This document shows positions 39,401-51,400 of a stretch of 64,000 bases of DNA, one piece after another. Position numbers and translations under genes: made by a program. How positions within the stretch are numbered: the stretch's first letter is position 1; every line of letters begins with the position of its first letter. Source of the DNA: Aptenodytes patagonicus (lineage: Eukaryota; Chordata; Aves; Sphenisciformes; Spheniscidae); assembly GCF_965638725.1 (NCBI RefSeq), contig NC_134953.1:38306854-38370853 (forward strand), written 5' to 3'. The notes under the pieces are model-generated. The model was given only the letters and a program-made list of their open reading frames with translations. It ran no database searches and was not told where the DNA came from.

Positions 39401-42400
39401 GCTTCTGGTACGGCTTCAGGAAACCAAGGAAATGCAAGGTGAACCCTCCCCGCTACCTGCTCCAGCTCTGCCCTCTTCTGTTGCAGATATCACGGCTGCT
39501 GCACTGGCAACGGGTGCCTGCACTGTGGGCATCCTCTGCCTGCCCCTCATCTTGCTCCTGATTTACAAGCAGAGACAAGCTGTCAGCAGCAGACGTACGT
39601 ACCCTCCCCTCGCCAGCTGCCGGCGGGAACACCCATCTCATATCCCGGGCTGCGTTGGCATGGCCTTTATGGGATGGAACGTGTCCCGCTGGGGTCAGTG
39701 GGTTTGGCTGCCCTGAGTCCTATGGGCACCGTGTAAGGTGGCCCAAAGACAGGTCCCTGCCAGGTGCCTCCTGCAAAGCGGTCCTGGGAAGGGCCGCGTG
39801 TGCCTGCAGGCTGCGGTGAGGAGTGTGAGGTAGGAGAGGGACCTGCGATGCCTGCAAGACACCCTGGGAGCGTGCTGGGGACACGGAGATGGCAAAGATG
39901 CTGCCAGGCCCCCTTGCTGCTGAGCGCTTTCCTCCCCATCCACTGCGAGAGCCAGCTCATTTACTCATCCCTGCCTCCACCGCACAGCCAGAATAGCACC
40001 TTTGCCTCCTGAGTGATTGAAAAAGCATTATTTGTGCTTTTGCTCCCCCCGTCTTTAAAAAGACCCCTTACATTTCTATGGCAATAGGACTGCAGCAAGC
40101 CACCTCTCTCCCCACTGCCCCAGCCCTAGAAAACCAGGCAGTGCCAAGGTGCAGCCGGCTGCTCGGCTCCTAGTGATTTCAGTAATTAAGCAGAAAGGGG
40201 CACCACCTTAACTGGCAGAGCCATTTCATCAGGCCTTGGGCAAGCCAGGGGCCCTGCGGTTTCTCTCACCGAGCTCGGTGGGTGGCTGTGCGGCTCTGAG
40301 CAAACCCTTTGGAGAAGTGGTTTTTGCAGCAGCAGTGGGCACGATGCCAGCCACGAGAACGGGAACTGCGCTTTTGACATCCGTTTGCGGCCAAAAAGAC
40401 TGGCCATGTGCCTTCATGCACCCATTTTGCCATGGCTGGGGTGCAGCTCCCCCCCCTGTGCTGCAAAGCATCACCTGGATGCTATTTGACCCAAGAAGGA
40501 AGGCAAAACCCAGGGGGACTTGCTTCTGGGGTGCCTCCAGAGAAGCACAGGTTGTTACTGGCATTGGAAGAGAAAATAAGCCGGATCGGCTTAGCTACAG
40601 GTTATTTCCACCAGGTGCTTTCCATTGGCATGATCTGGGCCAAAACTCGTCTGTCTTGGCTGGAGATCCTCGCCATGCAGCCATCCAGCACACCTGAGTA
40701 GCATGGGCTGTGGGATCTGCTGCGACTATGGCAAAGGGGATGAGGAAATAAATAACAGGGTGCTGCCCAGACAAATGCAGAGGCAGCCAAATTCTGGGGT
40801 GGCGTTTTGCACAGCCCCGGGAAGGCGTCCCGGGCAAGTGGTGGGCGCATCCGGGCACGAGCAGGGCCAGGCTGCAGCCCAGGCACTGCAGCTGTGCCTC
40901 GCCTTGCCCCGTGCCGGCAGAAGTGCCTCCTTCCCCCTTCTTCGGAGCCTGGGGTTTCAATGTGGGAGGAGGCCGGGCTGGGGAGTAAACAAGGCAGGAG
41001 GTTGCAGGCGGCGGGGTTGCGGAAAGGGAGGTTTGGGAGCAAAGAAGAGGCTGATGCTGAAGAAGGGAGAAAGGGAGGGAGGAATGCAGAGGAAGAGGAG
41101 GAAAACAGCGCTGGCAGTGGGTCGGGGTTTGATGCTGGGCATCATGCTGCCAGCGCGCACACCAACCATTTTGTCTTTGGCAGGTGCCCATGAGCTCGTC
41201 AGAATGGAGAGGTGAGGAAACCCATGTGCTTCCAGCTCCCCTGACCTCCTTACACCCCCTCTGCCTGCATCCTGGACCCTGCAAGGGTCTTGTCCTCTCT
41301 TCCCCTCCCCTTGAAGCCAGAGTGTATCCTCGCTGGGCAGAGCAAGGGGGATGCTGGTAGCACCCACCTGTGATGTCCTGCCCCTTTCCGGGCAGCCACT
41401 GTTTTTCTTCCCTCCCTCCGAGTGGGAAGTGCCTCCTTTCTTTTTGCCTGTGCCAAAGGCACGCTCTCCCTCCACCCCAGGAGAGCTCGAAACCATCATG
41501 CCTTTTGGCTAAACTTTCCCCCCCGTGCCAGGCTCCCCACTTGCTCTCAGCTGAGGTGACACCGCCTGAACCTGCTCCCTGCCCTGCTTGGTTGTTCCCA
41601 GCGCTCAGCCAAAACCCCGGGGATAAAAAAGGCTCCTGAAATAAAAATGCAAATCCTCACCCCTCACACCCTCTCCTCTCCCGCAGCAGCACCCAGGGCA
41701 TCGAAAACCCTGTCTTTGAGGCGGTCCCCTCGGCAAGCACAGAGCCGTGGCCCCGACCCCAGCTCTCCTACATGGCCAGCCGGCAGCCCTCTGAGTCTGG
41801 CCGGCACCTGCTCTCCGAGCCTGGCACCCCCCTGTCCCCCCCCGGCCCTGGGGACTGCTTCTTCCCAACACTGGGTGAGTGACTGGCGATGCCGAGCCCC
41901 CATGGGGACCGCTGCGGGAGGGATGGGAAGGAAAGAGGCAGCCAGGAGGGTGAATGGGAAAGGGGGGTTTAAATATCGTCTGCAAACTTTGCATTATGTG
42001 GGATATCAAGTCCCAGGGCTTTGAAGATGGGAAGGACCCAAGGCTTCTCCTTCCAGTGCAGTCAATGAAAGAAGAGTTTGGCTGCTTCCCAAAGCATGTC
42101 CCCGCAGCTACAAGCCAGACTAATACCCCTGGTCTGCCCTTTTCCAGATCCTGTTCCTGACTCACCAAATTCCTTGAAAGCCTAAAGACCCCGGAGGAAA
42201 CCACATCCTCCAGCTGCATCTGGGAGAGGCCAGGCAGCCATCGCACCATGCTCGCCCAGCCGAGACCCCCTGGGAGGACAGCATGGCCATGGGCAGCAAA
42301 GCCTTAAAAAATGAAGCTGAGTGCAGGAGACCTGCCCTCATCTCCTGTTCTGGCTCTGCCCTGGGGTTGGAAGTGAACCTCTCTTGCCCAGATTTCAGTT

Positions 42401-45400
42401 TTTAACTACCTATTTCTATGGAGAAGAGCAAGGCTGTGTACTGCTCACGTTTTACGGACTAGCTGAAAATTGGGGATGCGGGGAAGGAAGGACAACCTGC
42501 ACCTGCAAACCTCCCTGAGGATTTAACTTATTGCCAGGGGTTTAAGCTCTGCAACATCAACCTGTTTCTGCATCTTTGACTGAACATCCTCTCCGGGAAC
42601 GGATGGTAAAGTACTTTATCCACCATGAGACAAAACAGGGTCACCGGCCAACCTTGTACTACCTTTTTCTTTGCAAAACAGGAAAGGGAGAGGCTCCCTG
42701 CCACTGACGGAGCCCTCCTTCCCCACCAGCCTTTTGAGATAGCCACGGACTTGCGAGGCTGCTGCGTTTTCAGCTGGACACGTGTTGGGAGGAGTCTTAT
42801 TTCTGCTGCAATTTTATCCTTGGCTTGGGATCAGGGGAATTTATCTTTCTGTTTGTTTCATTATCAGTGCTGATTAAAAGAAAAAAAGGATGTTTATGGG
42901 TTTTGTTTGTTTTGGTTTTTTTTTTAAATGCCTGTAAATTAGGAAGTTCATCTGGAGGGTGTTGGAAGATGTTCCTGTGACGTGGCCAAGAGCCCCCCCG
43001 GAGAGGTGGAGGCACGGGAACACGCAGCGGGCGGTGGGAAATGCTCCGGCTGGCTTCCCCCCATCCTCCTGGGGCCAGCACGGCCAGAGCAGCCGTCCCC
43101 AGGGCCACTGCCTTCAGCCATGCCAGAGGACCCTGCGATGCCCTGGGGGATGCGGGTGGCCTCACAGCATCCTCCGTCTGAATGCAGCACCCCGGCATCA
43201 CTTATCCAAAAGAAGCCATGGGTCTGGCTCCAGCGTGACTCAGCCCCTGGTGAGGAGATAAAACCTTGCGGTAGACACTGTTACTTGAAGGGTGTGTTTG
43301 ATTTCTTTCTCTTGCTTCTGTTTTTGTTGTAAAGTGGGGAAAAATTGCCACTAGACAAACATAAACATTAGTCATACCAAAACAGCGTCAGACCTGAGCA
43401 ATAGCCGCACCAGGCAGCGTGCCCGGGCAGAGCATCCCCGGCAGCACGCTGAATTTTCACACTACGTGGCTGGAGGAAACAGCGTTTGCCTCTGCAACGG
43501 GCCGGGGACACCCTGGCCCGCTGCAGGATTTGATTAATCCGGCGCTGGCTTCAGCAAGAGCAACTTCAAGATGGTCCAGCCACAGGCAGAGGGATAAAGG
43601 AGAAGCCAGCACCAACGCCCCCACCATGTATGTAACTTCCTGAGCACGGGACTCCTGCTTTATTGCCACCCACAGCTCAGCCCCTTTCCCGGCTTTGCTG
43701 GGGAAGCTTGCCCAATGCCTCTGGCACTTCCCTCTCCCCGTCCCAGCAGCTGCAGCTGGAAAAGCACGTGGGGGATTTGCCTGCCAGCGGTCCTAACCGC
43801 TTTGAAACCCTCTCCGAGCCTCTCTGTTTGCTAACGAATGCACTGTTTGATGACAGAATAAAGCTTTGTTGGAAACAGGTTTCTCTCTGTGCTGCAGGAA
43901 TCCCATTTTTTGGGATGCCCTGTGCCGCAGGCATGTGCGGTGGGCAGGCAGAGGTGAGCTGAGCAGCCACATCCTCTGCCAGAGGCACTGGTGTGGTACA
44001 TCGGCGCACTGCGTGGCATCAGGGACCGTTTCCCACCTGGAAAGCTCGCCAGAAGGAAAAACTAAAGACTTTTAGGGGAACGAGGTGATGGCTACCCAGC
44101 CTTCCACACATGCTGGAGCAGGAGCCCTGGCATGCTGGGTGCTGGCACCCCACCTTGGCCCCCACCACTGGTGGAGAAGATGGCAAGGCACTGCACCTTT
44201 GGGCAGGATGCTTATGGTGAAGGTGACCCAGCGAGATGCTCATGCCCTCACGGACCTTGCCGGGTCCCACCAGCTCTTGCAAGCGCCTGGTTTGGGAACG
44301 CACATTGAGCTGGCGCCCTGCTGCTGGCTGTTTTCCGCTGCATCAGCACTCGGGGCTTCGCTGATGGGAGAGCGAGGAGCCGCAGCGCTTCACCTGAACT
44401 CTTGTTTCAGAGCAGGCGGAGGGGAACAGAAACTGCAGAGGCTGAAGCAGCCCTGGCTGGGGGCGGCTGCGAGATAGGCATCTGGACGGTGAGGAGCGGC
44501 TTTGCCGATCCGCCCTGCCTTGCTGCAGCCGCCGGTGCCCAGGTCTGTGGGTGCCAGGAGGAGCCTTGCTCCAGTGCATGTGGGTGCCGCAGTTCTCTTG
44601 GGCAGACATCCTTCCTTCTGCTGCAGGAAGCATCCCAAAGACTCTGGAGCAAGGCCAGCCCTAGGGGAGGTGCAGCTGCAGGCTTGCACCAGGGTCGGAC
44701 ACAGCCCGGGTCACTCCTGCAATTCCCATGCAAGGACACCAAGACTTTGCAGTTGCAGCTCACCAGCTTGTGAAGCTTTTCTTTCCTGCAATGCTTTTTT
44801 GGGTAAATGCTTTCCTTTTATCATCACCATTTTACCCTTTTGCCCCTGCATTTCCAGCTCCCAAGAGGATGGCCAGTCTTCCATGCACCCTTGCTGTCCT
44901 AGGTACCACAGATCACCACGGGACTTCCAAGTCCTCTCCCAGCTCTGCCTCCTCTGCCTCTCCCATACTCAGAAGGCCAAATCTTGAAGCACATTGAGGG
45001 ACATACAAATTACAAACAACAATCCCTTTTTGTGCATCATTGCATCAGCCTAGACTTACTTGTGAAATTAAAGTTTCTGGTGGGTGACAAACTCCCGACA
45101 GACATCGTTTCATCACCCAGGCACGAGGCCAGCAGTCACTGAGAGACATGTGGGACAGCCTTTCACAAGACCTAAGCGTCCTCAAGCTCCAAAAAGGGCT
45201 GAAACTCTTCTCTCCGCTCAGGAATCGGGTCACTGGATGCTTTGTTTTGCTTCAGCATGGCGGCATTTTGATTGTTGTTGCTGGCATAACTTGCACCAGT
45301 GACGTGGTGGCCACGCGGCAGAAACCCTGAGGACAAGCAAGGTTGCTGGGACACCGCTTTGGCAGCGTGAAGTGATAAGCTGTGTCAGTTGTCTTCTCCG

Positions 45401-48400
45401 GTACCGGGAAGGGAAGAGGGCATTGCCATGGCAATGGGATTTGCCAGCCCAGTGCACAGAATTCCTCACCACGGCAGCATCAGAGATGCTCCCAGGGTGC
45501 CAGGGTGATGGCAACCCATCCAGGAGGAGCTGGCGGCATCGGGTGCTGCAGTTACACGAAGCTGCCTTCTCTCATTTTGGAGGAAGAGACTTGCCTAGAT
45601 TTAGGCCACAGTGGCAGCCTGGCTTAAGAAAAAGATGGTGATGTACAAGCAGGCGTGTGAACTACCCGGGAGGGAGGAGTTGAGAGTGCAAAGCCTGAAG
45701 CGAGAGTTGCAAGCCACAGTTTGCACTGCTGGTTGCAACCTGTTTCCTCAAAATGTAGAGCAGGGCTTTGCAGTGAGAGCTGTGCCGGCAGATCAGAGAG
45801 ATGTTGAGAGATAGCAGGTAGAGGTGGGGGAGAGGAAGGATGGCAGGGTGTCGTGCAGGGTGTCATGCCTCCCCACCTCACAATTTACGCTTGCTTTGTG
45901 CACGCAGGCACTTGCACACCTCCCCACAGAGCGGTGGGGTTAGGAGGGACTCAGGGCTGGAAAATGCCCCAAATGTTATTTCCTTTTTTGACTCTTCCAC
46001 ACCAGAGTCCTCCTTAAAGGCACAAATACTGGAACTTGCTATTCATGGAGTGGGGAAGATGCAAGGGAGAGAAGTCAGGCTGCAGCAAATGCAGGTACCC
46101 TGCTGGGCACTCCTGCACACTGGTAGCTAAAAAGCAAAGCGGCCGTCTTCCCAGACCAAAGGATGATGGACGGGGTCTCGTATCAGCCCCCAAATGCATG
46201 GCACTCTGGACGGCAGCAATGTGACTAAAGAGCTGCCCAAATCTCACACGGCGGGGACCGCAACGGCTGTAGTGTTAATTACTGGAGCTCATCTCATTTG
46301 CAAGCATCAGATCAGACACGCATTGGTCCATGGTGAGCTGAACCGTGGTTCAGCGGCTGCTCCAGCCACCTCCTGCCCTGAGGTGAGTGAGAGCAACATC
46401 CCAAGACCTTTCAGACTCAGAGCGTGAGGAGCCGGCGGGCAGGACAACTCCTGCACCCACCAGCATGCTTGCCCATTGGGATGGTCTTGATATTTTTGGC
46501 ATTTACAGATGGGAGATGGCAGCTCCCCGAACGACTGCAAGAGAGGGTCCTGCAGGACCAGGTGCCGAAGGAGGCTCTGAATCAAACCTGTACTCAGCAG
46601 ATTTGGACCCTGAGTCATAACCCAAATGGCTTGGTCACCGAAACATCATGCCCTGTGCCTGTTCGCCCCTGCCATGCTTGACACCTCAATGCTAAGCTCG
46701 CTCCCGCAGTGCTGCCCAGCTCCATCCTCCCCCCCGAAAAGCACATTTTGGTGGCTCACCGACAAGGAGGGGTTGCCCTCGTCCTCGACGGTGACCACCA
46801 GGCTATAGAAGCTCTGCCGCTCGCGGTCCGGTGGGGAGGGCCGGGTGGCGATCTCGCCAGTGATGCGGTCCATGCGGAAGGTCAGGTCCTCGTTCCCGTG
46901 GGTGATGTAGTAGGACAGGACGCTGTTGAGGCCGACATCCCGGTCGGTGGCGCGTACTTGGGCCACTGCCGTGCCACCGCCAACATTCTGCAGGGTGAGA
47001 CAGGGGCGTGAGCAGCACAGGTACACGACATAAATCACATGCACCTCATAGCACATAAAATACATAATTAATAAGATTAAAAATATAATTCTAATGTAAA
47101 GTGAGGTTTTTCCAGGCATTTCGGTGCTTGAAGCTCCAAACTCGCTGCCCCAACACCCAGCAACCAAGCAGGAAGCTGCTTTCCTTCACCAGCTCCTGGA
47201 TGCCGTTTTTGCAGCACTTATTGCAAACAATGTTTTATTAATAGATGCATTTTCGTGCAAAAAATAAACCAAGGCTACTCATCCTGCCACTCATAGCTCA
47301 GCTGAGAATCAGCCACAGGCTTAGCAATGCAAGGCTCTGTCCTTTGCTTGAGTGCTCCGATCTTTTTTGGTTTGAAACTCTGAAATTAAATGTGTTTCCT
47401 ACATTAGTTTTTAAAAAGAAATGGAATAAAACTAACAGGCGACATTTGCTGTTAAGTTGCCAAAGCCAGCTGCCACTGCACGCCGAAATTGCACTTTTTC
47501 CTTATGCATTTGTTGTAATGAACCAGTTTGATTCCCTGCCACAGAAAGCTGCACATTAGGCTCTTTCTAGGCTGGCACAGCCTGAAAGAGTGTAAAAACC
47601 AGTGGGTGTGCAAAGGTGAAGGCTGTGTAATGGACTCAGAGCTCGGCTAATTATTTTTGGATAGTCCCATTACGGGGAAAATCAAAACAGAAATTCTGTT
47701 CTTCAACCAGCTCTGAACATGTATTAAATAGATAAGAAAATCCTAACAGGGCAATAACTTTAATGCGAAGCTGTTAATCATGAGCAGCACTTCCTCACAG
47801 CTAAGTGTCACTGGCTATTACTCATATTTCATTTTTTATCATCAAATTGAGAACCCCCCGGTCCAGGAATTAAACTGTCAGGAAATAAGTTGGCTTTTCT
47901 CACGCCTGATTGTGTTTTATTGCTTAATTATCTAGCTCTTGCTGAGCTGCTTCCTGAAAGCAATTCCTATTCTGCACCGCGCCGCCTCTTGTGTCACTTT
48001 GGTGGCATTTCCATGGGTGTGTAGCCACTTCTCCTTCCTGCTGGTCCCTGCAGCCTCATGGGCTTAAGTTGCCTGCAGAACTCTCTCCTAGCCCCAAACT
48101 AGGAGGCCATCACAGGTGAGGGCTTGCAAGGGGCCAGCAACCCTTAAATCACCCAAGGGGAGGTTTGCAAGGGGCCAGCAACCCTTAAATCATCCAAGGT
48201 GAGGACTGACCACAAGGCAGGTGGGGACAACTCCATTGTCCCCACCTGCCTTGTGGTCAAACCTCACCTTGGGAGGATGAAAGGAGAGGAGCAGGGCTGG
48301 GTGCTCACCTCGCTCACGCTCACGTTGTAGCCGAAGGGGCTGTCGATGATGGGGGGGTTGTCATTGACATCGAGGATGTTCACTCGCAGAGTGTGCTCCT

Positions 48401-51400
48401 TCCTCCGGGGGGGCACACCGCCGTCCGAGGCTTGGATCTGTGGTTGGGGGATGGATTTTTCAAAAAATACTATTTTTAAGCTCACAGCCCCAAGAAAACA
48501 GCCTCGATGCTCAAACCAGAAGAAGCCCAAGGAGGTAAGCGGGGTGGTTTGGTGCTTACCCGTAAGGTGTAGTGATCCAGCAGCTCCCGGTCCAGCAGCT
48601 GTGCCACAAACACCTCGCCATAGGTGTTGTTGGTGGTACGGATCTCGAAAGCCCGGCCAATGTTCCCCGATATCAGTGAGAAAGTCACCTGGAAACATCA
48701 CCAGGAAAGAAAAACAGGGCAGGCAATGTGATGCTGTGAGGAGAAAGGAGAGAAAGGCGACCCTACAATAGTAAACCCAGCATCACCTCGGGAAGTCTCT
48801 GAGCATTTTAAAAGGTCCAATGTGCTGGGGTCCATGGTTGTGCCGGCTTATTGCAGCCACCCCAAAACAAACACCCATGGGCCAACCCCGTTCTCATCCA
48901 CAGCCCTCCTATGATGCTAGCAATTTTTGGTATTAAGGGTAACGGGACCTCCTTAATGCCTGTCTGCGTGGTAAAGAAAATAACAAATGTCAGAGAGCTT
49001 CCTGCTCAGCCTGCCAAGGGCTTCGCTGCAGCTCCCCGTGGTGGGAGAGGCCGCAGCTGGCTTTTAGATTGCCGAGCTCCTTTTGACACATGTCCCGCAG
49101 AGCTCTTTGCCCCAGACAGCCCAAGAATGATGCTTTTCCTCTCCTGCAGGCACACCTCAACCAGGAAGTGCCGGTACCCACTGCAGAAACACTCCCAAAA
49201 CTGTTGGCATCAATGACCAGAGTTTGCTCTCGCAGGGATGCAGATGAGGGCAAGGGGTTGGGAAGACACCGGTGGAGGAATTTCTGCCTCAGTGTCTACC
49301 ACAAACACTACCACAGCCTTATGGGCAGCCCCAAACCTGCTGCGCCAGCCTCCCTACCTGCCCGTTGCTGCCTGCATCCGGGTCACGGGCCAGGACCACG
49401 GCCACCTGCTTGCCGACCGCACTGTCCTCCGCCACGCTCACGGAGGAGTCGGAGGTGATGTCAAACTGGGGGCTGTTGTCGTTCTCGTCCAGGACCGTGA
49501 TGGTCACCTGTGGGCACGGCATGGGGCTCAGGCAGGGCGTGGGTAGGAACCTGCCCCCTTCCTGCCTGTTATCAACAGTGACACTGACACTCCAGCAAAC
49601 TCTTGACCTGCTGCAACCCCCTGAGGTGCCAACAGCGTGAGTGTTGTCCGTCCCACGTGGGAACAGGTGCAGTTATTTGAGCCCAGTAGCCGAAGCTACA
49701 TCCCCGTCTGCAGAGGAGGAGGAGGGATGCTTAGAGGCTGGAGAAAGAGTGCAAGGGTGCTGAAGCTCTCAGTTGGTGGATTTTTCTATGGACCGTCCTC
49801 CATTCTCTTATTCTCCAAATAGCTGGGCATGGAGCAACTCACGCTGCTGCAGGGTGACCCTTTCCTGCTAAGCTTTTCACAGGCAGCGATTTCATCCATG
49901 CTCACAGCGCCGGAGGTTGGGCAGGGTTTGCTTTAAAGCTAACCGGACACAAAGAAGTCGGAGCTGTCTGTATTTAACCAAAACAGGGCAAACTGGGCAT
50001 ATAAAAGACCTGAGCTCCCTCCTGGGAAAAGGCACATGGGTGAGTGGGAGACCGGGCAGGAGATGCTTGGAGGGGCACCCTGCCGCAGCATGGAGGTGAC
50101 CAGGGACTGGGCTACCTCGGCCACAATTAGCCAGAGGAAATGCTCTCATCACGTTTGTAATCAAAGAGCTGCAACGCTACACAGAAATGAGAGAGGAAGA
50201 GCCTTTCTGTTCCCGGGGCTCTATTTATGGGTGCCCCAAGCCCCCAGGTGTGGCCAGGCTGAATGCGACAACATCCTGGAGGAAGCCAGGGAGGGAGTTG
50301 TGTGCCTCGGGGTGATTCGGTTATTGTTGCCATTGAATTAAAAACAGAGAGCCAAGAGTGGGGAGAGCCCATTCAGCCACTGCGATGGATCCGGCAGCTG
50401 CTGTCCCAAGTGCCAGATCAGGGCGCTGGGATTTCTGCTGGCTGGCACCACGTTCTGAGGGGTGTCACAGAGGCTGGTGCTGGTGGGACAGGGCTGGAGA
50501 CTTCCGCACCGGTCCCTCCCCGCAGCTCGATGCAGAGTTCGGGATGGATCCTGGCCCCCAAGGTGATGCCAGCATGATGAACATGCTTACCTTCTGTTGG
50601 AGGAGAGCAGAGGGGAAAACAGAGAAAACAAAAACCCAAGAGTTAGTGGGGGATGGGGAGGTGCGGGCACATGTGAGGGGCAGTGGGCTGACTCCGCATC
50701 CCACCATGGCAGTGTTGGGGGCCGCAGGTACCCCCCTGTGGTGATTTGGAAGCTCCCCTGTTGGTGCATCCCCTGTTTTTTTCTAGATAAGCTTGGTGGA
50801 TTTGCCCCTCACCCTGGAGAGGCTCAGACAAGAGCACGGCAGTGTGTGGAGAGCACAGCCGCTGGCACTCATGGGTGGGGATGGGCAGCGCTTGCAGCAT
50901 CACTGCCTTTGTCATCCAGCATCCTTTCTAGAGGCAACAGATGCACCAAGGCACGAGAGCGCTTGAAACGCAGAGCACTGCCCATTGCTGCGGGCCAGCC
51001 TCTGGTTTCAAACCCCCCTTGAGGCCCCCACTCCTCCAGCTGGCCCAAACCAGCACAGTTTGGGTAGCGCCAGCCGAGCTGCCCCTGCCTGAGGCATGGG
51101 GACCAGGCTTGCCCTGCAACCAGAGTCTCCTGCCCCAGCAGAGAAATGCAAATCACCCCCCTGCTTGGCTGCCTTTGAAACTGCCAAATATAACCCTGTC
51201 AAACATAAACCACCGTGAAATATTTCAAGGCCCCCAAATTTACCTCCCTCAAAACTGTTTTAGCTTGGTAAGTGACCTGCAAACTCTACAGTTTGGGGTG
51301 GTTTTTTTTTTTGTTGTTCTGAGAAATCCCACCCTATGACATGCAGAAGCTAAAAAGAACCAGTCATTGTGCTTATGCAAATGCTGGGTTTCCCCCAAAT

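Larger units (their letters stand above)
46988..48308 (-). other. CDH23: CDH23 intron with an A/T-rich core
   Basis: Most of 47040-47960 is clearly more A/T-rich than the GC-rich surroundings and lacks open frames of note. A 41-42-bp tandem duplication and a long hairpin lie at its right end. The A/T-rich part could be conserved regulatory DNA, but no factor site is named. Confidence 0.5.

Noticed and set aside
48194-48272. Calling the hairpin a microRNA gene or a MITE
   Set aside because: No small-RNA evidence; pairing is too complete and the loop too short for a typical precursor; no target-site duplication or known terminal motif was seen.
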